Shown piece by piece: positions 10,198 to 20,585 of a DNA stretch of 64,000 bases (its first letter is position 1; each line of letters starts with the position of its first letter). Location: assembly GCA_004431415.1 (NCBI GenBank), contig QPMI01000531.1, positions 62,001 to 126,000 on the forward strand. Direction: 5' to 3'. Source of the DNA: Cyanophora paradoxa. Lineage: Eukaryota > Glaucocystophyceae > Cyanophorales > Cyanophoraceae. The notes beneath the pieces were generated by a model that was not told where the DNA came from, did no database searches, and saw only the letters and a program-made list of their open reading frames with translations. The translations under genes were made by a program, and so were the position numbers.

Positions 10198-12870
10198 ATG
10201 CATCCGCTGAGGATTTCCCGCCCAATGTGCCGCCGGGTGCGCAGATCGATGCGCGGGCCCCGCGCGCGCCGATCATCGACCGCTGATCGGCGGGTGGCGC
10301 GCAGACTCGCCGGCGCCCCGGCGGTTCGAGGCCGACAGGAAGACTCCGAGGACGTTCCGAGAGGCGCGGGGCCCGGCGCAGTTCGAGCGGAGGCCGCGCA
10401 CCGAGCGGAGGCCGCAGACGCAGCGGGGCCCGGAGCAGATCGCGGCGACCCGGGCCCGCGGCACGGTGAGCCTTGCACGGCGCCCCAGCACCCGCTCCGG
10501 GCGCCACGCTGACGGCGACGCGGGCGGGGGCAGCGCCTGGTGGAGGCCGGGGCCCGGGGCGTGGAGGCGCTCGTGGCGGCGGTGCGGGCGGAGGTCGTCG
10601 ACTACGACCCGCTCAACGCCGCGACGGCCGCGCACCAGCTCGCCCGCCTCGCCGGGACCGCGCCGGGCGAGAGCGGGGCGGCGGGGGCGGCGGCGCTGGA
10701 GGCGGCGGGGCTGCTGGAGGATGCGTTCGGGGTGGAGGGCGGGCCGGCGTGCTGGCGCCGCTTCTCCCCGAAGAACCTCGCCCTGTTCGCCCACGGGCTC
10801 GCCCGGCTCGGCGCGGGGCGCGAGGCGACGCTGCGGCGCGTCGGCGAGCGGCTGGGGGCCTTCGCGGGGGACCTCAACCCCCGCGACGCCGCCCAGCTCG
10901 CCTACGCCGCCGCCCGCTGGGGGTCCGCCTCGCCCCTCCGCCCCACCCTCCCCCTCCTCGCCTCCGCCTGCGCCGCCGCCGTCGCCCGCGGCGAGTGCGG
11001 CGAGCACGAGATCGCCAACGTGCGCCCCGTCCCGCGCAGGAGCGCCCCGCGCCCGTACCCCTGACCTTCTCCCCCCCTCTCTCCGCTCAGATCCTGTGGT
11101 CGTTCGCGACGCTGGGGTACAGGGACGAGGCGCTCCTGGAGGCGGCGGTGGAGCGGGCGGGCCCGCAGCTGGCGGGGTACAGCCCGCGGGCGCTCTCCAA
11201 CGTGGCATGGTCCGCTGCCGTGCTGGGCTCATCGGGGCCCTCGGCGCCCTTCGGGCCGGCCTCGCCGGCGGCGCTCGGCGAGCCCTCGGCGGCCGCCCGC
11301 GCCGCCGCGGGGCCCTCCTGGACGCGGCGGCGGGGCGGCGCGGGCGCGGGCGGCGGAGCTGGGCGCGGCGTGCACGCACTCGCTCGCGCTGCTCGCCTCG
11401 TCCCTCGCCTACGCCGCCTCGGCCGACTCGCCGGCCCTCCTCGCCCGCCGGCCGCCCGCCGCGCCGCCGAGGCCGCCGCCGCCCTCGTCGCCGCCGCCCG
11501 GCCCCGCGCCGCCTCCCTCACCCCGCGCTCCGCCGCCTCGCTCCTCTTCGCCGAGGCGCGCGGGCCGGCGCCCGACCCCGCACCGTCAACACCATCGCCG
11601 CCGGCGCGATGGGCGCCTCGCCGCGGGCGGCGCCGGCGGAGCGGGCGGCGGCGGCGCGCGCGTGGGCGGCGGACCCGCTGGCGGCGGCGACGGCGCTGCA
11701 GGCGCTCCACGCCGTCCGCTACGACGCGCCGGAGGCCCTCGCCTGCCTCGGCGCCGCCATCGCCGCCGGCGCGGCGCGCCTCCCGCCCCGCGCCCTCTCC
11801 ACCGCCGCCGTCGCCCTCGCCTGCTTCCGCGCCGGCTGCGGTCCCGCGGGGCCGCTCGAGGCGCTCGCGGCGGCGATGGCGGCGCAGGCGGCGGGGGCGG
11901 GGACGCAGGAGCGGCTCGGGGCGGCCTACGCGGCGGCCGTCGCGGGGCGGGACGACCTCCTCGCGCTCCTGCTGCGCGCCTTCGCGGCGGCCCCGCGGCC
12001 CGGCGAGGCGGCGCCGCAGTGGCCCGACGGCGCCTCGCAGGCCGCCCTCGTCGCCGCCGCCGTCGCCCTCGAGGCGCCCCGCCTCGCCCCGCTCCTCCCC
12101 CCGACTGGGCCACGCCGCCCGCGCCTGGGGCGAGCACTGCGCCGCCGGCCCCGCCGCCGCGCCCTCGACGCTGCACGCGGAGGTGGCGCGGGCGGTGGAG
12201 GCGGCGCTGGCGTCGGGCTCGGCGCCGCGGCTGGCGGCCGGCGGGCGCCGGAGCACGAGGCGGCCATCGACGGCGTCGTCGTCGACATCGCGTGGCCGCC
12301 CTCCGCGTCGCCCTCGAGGTCCGCCCGCCGCGGCCCCGCCCCGCCCGCCCGCCCGCCCGCCGACCCCGCCGACCCGCCGACCCCGCCGAAGGTGGACGGC
12401 CCCTCCCACTTCCTCCTCGTGACGGGCCGCTACGACGGGCCGACGGCCGCGAAGAGCCGGCTGCTGGCGCGGCGCGGCTGGCGGACGCTGCGCGTCTCGT
12501 ACCGCGCGTGGGGCCGCCTCCGCTCGGGCCCGAGCGCCTCGCGTACGTCGCCGCCCGACTCGCCTCCCTCGAGCTCGAGGGCGGCGAGGCCGCCCGGGGG
12601 CCCCGCCCCGCCCCCGACGCCGACGCCGAGGAGGGGCCCGCACCCGTCCCCGCCCGGCCCCGCTCCCCTCCCGCCCCGAGGCCGCACCCTCCCCACCCGC
12701 GGCCGCGCCGCCAGCCCGACCCCGCCCTTTCCCGGCCCGCGCCGCCTCCCCCGCTTCGTCGGCCCCGCGCCGCCGCGGCCGCCCGCCCCGCGCCGCCTCT
12801 GTCGCTTGAGGCGTGGTCCTTGTTAGATTTAGGTAGGCCTTCCGGTCACGTCAGAGGTAGCGATTTATAG
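10198..12870 (+). CDS. RAP-domain protein, organellar RNA metabolism, with frameshifts
   Basis: An exon ending at 10465 (reading RKTPRTFREARGPAQFE) joins exon 10534-11019 through a GTGAGC intron. That exon reads RFSPKNLALFAHGLARLGAG and NPRDAAQLAYAAARWG. Exon 11091 onward gives ILWSFATLGYRDEALLEAAV and SPRALSNVAWSAAVLG. These are helical repeats of the octotricopeptide/FASTK-like kind ('W-x-A-x-LG'). The C-terminus is a RAP domain: AIDGVVVDIAW, VALE (intron 12319-12391) then VDGPSHFLLVTGRYDGPTA, SRLLARRGWRTLRVSYRAW and ERLAYVAARLASLE. RAP proteins process or stabilise mitochondrial or plastid RNA; the organelle here is unknown. The frame changes without room for an intron near 12097-12102, 12245, 12300 and 12525, each in a GC-rich run. 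This points to either base-call indels or a decaying gene. Start and end are approximate. Confidence 0.7.
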
Positions 12871-14847
12871 ATACTTTCGATTGCTCGAGGTTCTCTTTCA
12901 ACAATCGCAAGAAGCTCTAGATCTCAAGCAGCTTCTTCGACGCTTGCAGACACGGACCACAAGCTAGCGGACAACCAGCCCTCAAGGATGCTCTTTGCAA
13001 CGGACTCCAAACCCGCAAGGGCTGCTGGCACACTGACGTGAATTACGCACCTTCGCGGCTTAGCCTTCAATTTGCGAGTTCCGAGAGCCTGCGCATGCAT
13101 GCCAAATCGCTTAAATTTGGCAGAGAACCGCTGATGCAGAAGACTGCAGACCTGGAGGGGGAACAGATCCGGCAGAGTCTCGATCGTTGAATCTATTCCC
13201 AGAATAGTGAGACGTGGCATCTTGGGGCTCGACAGCAGCGCCTGTACTTCCCCGTCCCTGATTCGCCTCAGCCCGATCGCAGTCTTTTTTTTATCTAGAG
13301 ATCTAGAGATCTCGACTCACGTGAAAGGCCGCTGAAGGTTGAGGTCAAATTTGTGGAGAGCGTCGACTGGAGATGCTTGCGAAATGAAGCGCTTGATTGT
13401 TTCCGCACTTGGATTTCGGGACTTGCCTGCGCAACGAATGGCACGAAACATTAGATAAAAGAGCCACTGACTTGCCGCGCGCGTCAGTTGGGTCCGGGGA
13501 AGGGAATTTTAACTCGGCGAATCCAAAGATCTAGATCTAGATCGATATCTAGACTCTGAGCTCGAGAGAGCAGGCCTATAGCTAGCGCATATATAGCTAT
13601 AGGAGCTTCCGAAGTTCAAGGCTTGAGGAAGAAACTTGAAATGCAGAACTCATGATCAAGCTTAAGCTTCAGAAGGCGGTGGCCGGGCGAGCCGGCTCCG
13701 ATCCGCGGCCGAGGCTGGCCATGCATATGCCAGGCTATAGCTAGCGCTCACGATCGAGCTAGCGCTCGAGGCTCAGCGGCTAGGCCAGAGGTAGGGTGCG
13801 GGCCCCGGGGGCGGGGGATGGCTCGCAAATCGAACCGGTACCTTGTGTGCTCCTGCGCATGCGCTTGCCCCGCGGCCGTCGCGCGCGTGAGGCGCGACGG
13901 CGCCGGCCGCGGGCCCGGGTGCAGGGGTGCGCGTGTGCGCGTGTGTGCGGCGCGCGGGGAGGCGCGCGGCTTGGCTAGAGGCTGGCCTCCGCGATCTAGA
14001 TCTGCATGCGCGGGCAAACCTGGGCGCGAACGCAGGGACGCTGCTCGAGCTCATGATCATGATCACGCTCCGCTCATGCATATGATCAGAAAGCGGTCGC
14101 GCGGGGCCTGTTGCACTGCGCATGCGGCAATTGGCACGAACGGCCGTGGGCGCAAGCTAGCGCGCATGCGACCGGCTGGTGGCCGGCTTGCGCATATGCA
14201 TGTCGGGGTGCGCGCGCGCGGTTGGAGCGGCTGGGGCGTGCGCGTGATCTCGAGAGGCGTGATCGTGTCGAGCCGAGATCGACAACTCGGCGAGCTGATC
14301 GATGATCATGAAGCTTAAGAGAAGCGATGGAGCGCGGCGGGTACGACATGGCCAGACGGTCATACCAGGTACGTTTAAGGGTACGCCAAAAGACTTTTGC
14401 AGGGTCTTTCGCACTCTCCAATGTGATTGGCTAGCACGCGCGGCGTCCTCCTGCGCTACCGCGAGCGCGCCCGGCCTCGCGCTTGCAGTAAGGAATGTCG
14501 GGCATGATGCAAGCAATGACCTCGAACTGGTTTGGCGCGTATATCTGCTCCCTGTGCGGTGATTCCGGTACCCCAAAAAAGGAGCACGAGGCGCCGGAAC
14601 CCGCGCCGACACGACGCCTACACACTGTGGGAGCCAGTGTCTGCGCTGGTGAGACCTCTAGCGTGCCTCGCGCCCGCCCGATGGCTCAAATCCGCCGAAA
14701 GGCCACTGCTTGTCGCCGCAAAGGCCTTTGCCGCAATCACAGGACCCCCTGTCCTGAAATGAGATGCCACGTCTTCTGGACGGTCAGTTAACCGGCCAAG
14801 CTCCAGGCCCGGCACGATTTCGCACCAGTTGTCTAACCGACACGACG
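12871..14847. other. Intergenic region with dense short palindromes
   Basis: About 2 kb without a secure gene and with clearly lower GC than the flanks. From 13500 to 14330 it is crowded with self-complementary words (AGATCT, CTAGATCTAG, GATATC, GCTAGC, CATATG, TGATCA, GCATGC). There is no long inverted repeat and no open frame with protein-like composition beyond the doubtful one at 12924-13220. Confidence 0.6.
12924..13220 (-). CDS. Possible small protein, 98 codons
   Basis: An open frame from Met at 13220 to a stop at 12924. Its start, MPRLTILGIDSTIETLPDLF, has a leucine-rich-repeat-like cadence, and it continues with a basic stretch and a hydrophobic end. Composition is not biased like the shadow frames elsewhere. 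A GTGCGT donor-like sequence lies inside it, so it could be a first exon. Nothing else supports it; it may be chance in this lower-GC stretch. Confidence 0.2.
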   Translation of the reverse strand: MPRLTILGIDSTIETLPDLFPLQVCSLLHQRFSAKFKRFGMHAQALGTRKLKAKPRRCVIHVSVPAALAGLESVAKSILEGWLSASLWSVSASVEEAA

Positions 14848-17440
14848 ATGCGCAGAGAAGTGCGCCACACGATGGCGGAACAGGAGTTCAACCCGTTCGC
14901 AACACCAGCCCAGCCTGGCGCTGCTGAGGAAGGCGCTGGCCAGGAAGGCGGAGACGCCGATGGCGATGAGCTCATGGACGGCCTCGGCGAGATCGACGAT
15001 GCTGGCAACGGCGCAGATCTCGGCGAGCAAGGCGCTGGTGCAGAAGCCGGAGAGCAGGGCGCTGCGGTGAACGCCGGCGAAGATGAAGACTATGCCGGCG
15101 ACGCCGACGACGATGACGCGGCAGGGCCGAGCGGCCCAGTTGTGCGAGCGCCGACGGGCGGAGAGCGACGGGACAAGTCGCAACCGATAAACAAGACCTT
15201 CCGCGTCCCGAAGTTCATGGTTGCGGTCGTCTTCGAACCGCTCGACCTTGTCCCGACCAAGTACGCGGGGACCCAACTCTGCCTTAACGGCGACGGGCTA
15301 GTCCCACTGAATGAACGCAAACATATGGTTCAAACGGTCCGTCATGACTCGGCCGAGCGAGCTCCCGCCCACGCTGAGAATGTGCGACAGGTGATCTCAG
15401 AACGGAACATCGCCCACGGCGGAGTTCGCACCAACTTCCCTCAAAGGGGTGCGTCGCAGTACTGGCAACGCCGGACGTGATGACAGATGTCACATATGCG
15501 AAAGCTCGCAAGGTGCGCCCGATCTGACGATACGCCCGTCCCCAAGTCTCCTCGCTCACCCCTCGCAGTGGACCAAGGACACGGCTGCGAAGCTGCGCGT
15601 CGCTACATGCCTCGCGGTGAAATTGCCGAACAAGACGAATCGCCGAGACGAAGTAACGATCTACCAGATCGATTCGCCAGTAGTGGTAAGCCGCCGAGCG
15701 AGCCGGAACGACTTCCCCATAACTGTGCATGCGCAGAGAGCCCCGAAACCATGGATGCTGCTCGATGACAAGGAGCACGCGCCAATGATCCTCATCGACG
15801 GCGCCCCGGTGTTCTCTACCAAGGGCGGCCTCCAGCCGGACGGCAACTTCTCCGCGAACACGCGCCGCGACGTGCTTCATCTCTTCCGCACACTGGCGCG
15901 CCAGGTGGAGCACGACGCGACGAAGTCGCTCAAGACCGCGACGCGGGAGAAACTCACGCCGCTGCAAGACGGCACGGTGCGATGATCTAACCGGCCACGC
16001 GGCGAACGCTAACCAACCGCTGGTACGCAGCTGGAGGCAGAATGCCTCGGCTTTCGAGTCCTCGGATGGGCCGGCACGCCAGCGGCGGTACAACAGAACA
16101 TGATCATGCGCGAGCCTCCGCGCATCGCCCTCACCACCGGCAACGTTCACCTGGCCAACAAGTACGTTGCCGCGCACGGCGACCGGGGCTGACACCTGAG
16201 GCTGACAGCAACCCGCGCTTGCAGACTGATCGAACTCAGCAAGGCGAACCTGCTGCGGTTCGAGTCGTGTCCCATCACGGTGAACCTCGCAACCGAGGCC
16301 CCCGAGCTCCACACCTGCGGCACCTTTGTTCTGGCTCTGCACGCGGCGACAGCGCAACTCCCGGTGAGCCGAGATTCCTTTTTCCCCTCCCGTCCCCGCG
16401 GACGCAGAAGGCTGAAGGCTTGGCAGCTGCCCACCATCCTCAAGGAAGTGGCGCGCAACCCGGCCGAAGTGACGCTGGTCTACCACCAATGCAGCTACAG
16501 TCACGGCCAGTCACCACCCGACGGCGACGTGCTGCACCTCCTTATCAAGAAGGAGAAGGTGGCTGCCTGGGAGGCGGCGATGAAGCCCGCCGCGCCTGGC
16601 GTGCGCTACTCGTGCGGCGAGACGCTTCACCTCTCAATGCAGGTGGCGGACCACACAGCTTCGCTCTGGCGTGTCCGGCCGCCGGCGAGCCTCACCCCGA
16701 AGGCGCTCCAGAACTTCAGCCCCGCTGGCTGCCGCCGTCACCGCCTCCAAGCCTACTTCGAACACAAGAGCTCGAAGTGCCCCGGCACGGACTGGAAGCC
16801 GCGGACGAGCGGCGAGGCGGACGCTGAGGCGTCAGCAGCGTCGTTGGCTGGCCAGCAGCCGGGCTCAGCAGCCAGCAGCCGCGGCCGCGGACGCGGCGGC
16901 GCAGCAGCGAACGCTGGGCGCGGGCGCGGGAGCAAGCGCGACCAGGAAGAGGCGGACCCCCGCGAGACTTTCTTCCCCAAGGAGGCCAAGCGCCCTCGGG
17001 TGCTGCAGCCATTTGTACCTCCCACGGCCCCGCCAGCGCCAGCCTGGGGCGGCAGCAGCGCAACGCCGACCGACCTCTTTGCCGTCGTGGCCGGCGTCCC
17101 CGCAGCATCCTGGCCGCCGCTGCAGCTGGGCATAAACTCGGCAGCAGTGACGTCAGCGGCGCCGGCGCTGAGCAGCAACGATACCCGTGACCGCAACTCG
17201 CGGGGCCGCGGGACGCGCGGACGCGGCGGACCCCACGGCGGGCGCGGAGGACACACTCCGGCGGAGGTGGCGGCGCCTCAGCCCCCGATCCCCATTCTCT
17301 CCCCCCAGCTCCCGGGGGGGTTCCCGGGATTTATGATGCAGCAGACGCCGCAGCAGGTGGCACAGCAGATGCAGATGAACCAGGCGCAGGCGATGTATTT
17401 TGGCGCCATGCTTGCAGCCCAGCAGCCAGGCCGCAGTTAA
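14848..17440 (+). CDS. RGG-rich protein with acidic N-terminus, unknown
   Basis: In-frame Mets lie at 14848 and 14872. The N-terminal exon is Ala/Gly/Asp/Glu-rich (about 14870-15170), then KFMVAVVFEPLDLVPTKYAG. A GTGCGC intron ending in CGCAG at about 15568 leads to WTKDTAAKLRVATCLAVKLP, DEVTIYQIDSPVVV and LHLFRTLARQVEHDATKSL. The TGA at 15983 is bypassed by an intron from GTGCGA at about 15977 to CGCAG near 16030. Another intron (about 16160-16215) rebuilds a Lys codon before LIELSKANLLRFESCPITVN. The next exon carries LPTILKEVARNPAEVTLVYH. The C-terminus (16880-17440) has RGRGRGG and GRGTRGRGG boxes, Gln/Met runs and a TAA at 17438. RGG boxes usually bind RNA. Nucleic-acid binding is inferred; it could be a gag-like protein of a mobile element, but I see no polymerase, integrase or terminal repeats. 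Its codon use is less GC-skewed than its neighbours. Confidence 0.55.
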
Positions 17441-18165
17441 AGACTAGAGAGGCCTCGAGGATTGTATGTGCTAGTGTGAAGGACACTGGCAATTTGTGCG
17501 TACAGGCAGGGGAGGGAGGGCCCATGCCGGGGGGGGAGGGGGGGTAGACTTGGGAGGGGGCGGACAGCTGGAGTCGGGGAGCAACGGAGCGGGAGTGCCC
17601 AGCCAAAGTGGAGGCCTAATCCTCTCTGAACCCCCGGCCCTAGCGGGGCCGGAGGCACCAAGCTCCTCACCTCTCCACTCAGGCAGTACCACCCCACCAG
17701 CTTTACCACCCTCGCTCCATCCCCACCTATTAGCATAGGACTAGCCCAGGGGTAGAGTTAGATGGATAGCTAGTTATATATATAGGTAGATGTTTAGGCA
17801 CAGCACACGAGAGTCCTCATATTCTCTTCCTGGATATAGTTTTCAGTGAGGGTATGGTCGACGTTACGACTTCAGTGTTGTACGGTTGTGCTAATGCAAA
17901 TTTGGGCCTATCTGCTCCCTGTGCGTCGCTGGACCCGTTTTTGTCCCGGGTGTTGGTGCCTGTTCCTGGATCACCCTTTGGTCGGACGGGACCGGGAGAC
18001 ACGGTTTCGGGGTCCCCTTGGGATGGGCTTTCAGGATATACCGCGATGCCCGGGTTTTGAGGAGGTCGGGGAAACAGGATTTGGGGTAGGGTTGGGCCCG
18101 AGGGACAGGGACAGGGGAAGTGTTTTTCCCTTCCCCAATGATGGAAGAACGCCCAATTGCGATGC
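17441..18165. other. Intergenic spacer, 725 bp
   Basis: Downstream of the RGG gene and of the convergent F-box gene, so it should hold two 3' UTRs. It has G-runs at 17518-17575 and a TA-rich patch at 17770-17785. Short frames here have no protein-like features. Confidence 0.5.
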
Positions 18166-19815
18166 TTAAGGTTCTAAGTTGGGTGTGTGCATTGCACCAT
18201 GAATGGCAATTGCAAGCTGCAGTGTAGGAGGAGTCGAAGACGTCAACGTGCTCATGGCGTCAGCAAGGCCGTTCAGGAATCCGTCAGCTCCATCGGCCGC
18301 AGCAGTACTAGTGTAGACGTCGACTTCGAGGCACCGCAAGCGCTTCGCTCCGCTCAGCGCCGCCGCGTCCTCGCGCGCAATCGGGGACACACCCTCGTCA
18401 ATCTACGCAGATCAAAGATGTGCCACATCATGAGCGCTATAGCTAGCGTCGACGCGGCAAATCTAAACGCACTTTCAAACGAGCAATTTTCTCGAGTAGT
18501 GGCATGCACCCGAATCCTCGAATATCCGCACTTGCAACAAGAGCATACCTTGCGAAACGATTCTGTAAATTCAGAAAGCAAAAGTCCACGGGAGATCATA
18601 GGATCGTGAGCAAATTTTAAAGATCTCGCACCGCTTTGGAGAAAAAATCCGAATAGACCGGCCAGCTGGGCCCGCCCCAAGTGCTGTGGGTCCGCCACGG
18701 ATATCAAGATCCAACGTTCTATCGTCCCCTGCACAGAAAAACAAGCAACGCAAAACGCGTATCATCAGAAAAGTAAAAAAACAAGCAATGCAAAACAAGG
18801 ACTTGCAGTCAAATTCGTGACTAGAGGGGCCTAGCAGCGTCACTTCTTCAAGGGAAGCGAGCGGTGCCAAGGCTGCGACAGCTGTCCCATCCTTCGGCCG
18901 GAAAAGCACAGAGCGAAGGAGCGGGCAACATTGCACTATGGCTGCTGCCGCAGGGCCGCTCATGGCGCTTGGGTAGTTTGAAGTCGGAAAGAGGGAAAAG
19001 GATTGCAGACAGCGAAATGGGGACATGGAAAGGAGAAGCTCCGCGGGGGACGGTGCCCACTCCTCAAAGTTCGCTTCGTATACATCGATGGCAAGCTCCG
19101 TGAGGGGCTGGGCTGCAGCTGCTTCATGATCATGGGCAGGTGGGTCTCTAGGGGCAATCGCACGGAGGGAGGCCAGTGTGCCGAAAACGAGGCCGCACAG
19201 AGCAGAGCTGGGGAGCTCGAGGTCTTCTTCCTCATCCTCATCATACTCCGGCACTTCCAATGTGACGCGAAGGCTGCGGATCCCAGCAGGAGCGCGGACG
19301 CTGCCGCTGGACGTTGACGCCGACGCCGACGTCGAGGCAAGACGTCGGCGTTGCTGTGCATTGCAGCTGGTCGTGGCGCCAGCTATAGTGCTCGAGCTCG
19401 CAATCGAGCGCGATGCAGCTGTTCTCGTGCACTGGACAAGGAATGCTGCAGATGCTGCAAGGTGGTCGAACGCTTGGCGATACATTCCAGGTCCTTGAGA
19501 GGGAACTTCGCATTTGAGCCGTAGCTCGACGGAGGGCTGGGTCGCCAGTTGCAGCTGCCCGGCCTGGATGCGACGGGCTAATGCTTGCAAGCGTTTCGGC
19601 TCCTCGACTGCGACCTCCACTCGCTCCCAAAGCGCAGTGTCGAACGCGCGACGCCACTGCTTGCAGATGGCCCGCAGCTGAACCGCCTTGAGCAGACCGA
19701 CGAAGGAGAGCACGCGCGACACCACCACGTCCGGTAGCATCGCGAACAAGTTCGCCGGAGGCGGCGCATCGCCCTTGCGTGCCCGCTTCGCGCGAGCTTT
19801 GGGCATTCTGCGCAT
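18166..19815 (-). CDS. F-box protein
   Basis: The Met at 19815 begins a basic leader (MRRMPKARAKRARKG), followed by an F-box at about residues 25-65: LPDVVVSRVLSFVGLLKA then LRAICKQWRRAFDTALWERV. F-boxes bind SKP1 and bring substrates to SCF ubiquitin ligases. After a Ser/Thr-rich linker come leucine-rich stretches (SLRVTLEVPEYDEDEEEDLE, PLTELAIDVYEANFEEW, CPLLRSVLFRPKDG, PLASLEEVTLLG) that look like degenerate LRRs. An AT-rich intron (about 18730-18810, ending TGTGCAG) interrupts the last part. A final exon at 18166-18390 (AAALSGAKRLRCLEVDVYTS) probably gives the C-terminus and stop; the linking exon is uncertain. Codon use is more balanced than in the neighbouring genes. Confidence 0.7.
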
Positions 19816-20585
19816 TTCACGTCAGTGGAGAGCGCTCACAGGCTGGTGAACAAAGCGGGCGCCTAGCTTACGTGTGGTAGCGCTCTCCTGAGGCCGGGCG
19901 CGAGACGGAAAGGCGAGAGATGGGTAAGTAGGTTGGCTGCGGGCTGACTGCGGATAGGTGCCACTGCACTGCTGCACTTGGGCAGCTGCTGGCAGCACTG
20001 GCGAGGGGTACGCAGCGTCGGGGCAAAGCGTGGAATCGTCGCTCGGGTTCGTTTAAAGTGCTGCGAAACGACCGCACCAAATCCAGCTAGCACAGCGAAC
20101 GAGAATTGCGGCCAGCGGGGGAGCGGGAGCTCGTGCGAAGCAAGGCGGGTCGCCCGAGGCGAAGAAGTCGCCGCGTGCGAGGTAAGCGCACAGTCAGGGA
20201 TCGTCTCGAGCTCGGCGCGTTAGGCTTCGCGCGCCGGCGCTTCGGGGTGCTTTCCAGCCGTTTAGCGCACGCCGTCTGAACGACCCGGCGCTTCATTCGC
20301 TAGCTGCGGCATCTCTGAGCGCTCCAGCGCCAATCCCCGTCGCCGCCACCGGTCGCGTGGTCCCGCGGCCCGAGCTAACACCCAGCAGCGCAGAAGAGCG
20401 GGGATGGCGTTCGCCGCGCCGTGCTTCGTTGTGGTTGTCGCTCCTCCAACCGGTGCGTGCGGTACTAGTGCTGCGCTCGCCCGCTCGCCGCCGCTCACCT
20501 CGCGTGCCACGTGCAGCGCGCGGCTTGAGAGCACCACCGTCGCAGGCGGCTTGCAGGTGCGAGGCAGCTGCTCGGATTTCGCCGC
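19816..20585. promoter_or_regulatory. Divergent promoter spacer between F-box and mTERF genes
   Basis: The F-box gene starts leftward at 19815 and the mTERF exon 1 starts rightward at 20586. If the Met at 20404 is used instead, the spacer is shorter. No TATA box or repeated operator is evident. Short frames on both strands here are not convincing. Confidence 0.4.

Noticed and set aside
12924-13220. Leucine-rich repeat protein
   Set aside because: Only one short LRR-like stretch; kept as a doubtful small open frame.
14537-17930. 17-nt word on both sides of the RGG gene as terminal repeats of a transposon
   Set aside because: Only 17 nt match, the surroundings do not, and no target-site duplication was seen. 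Kept only as a remark.
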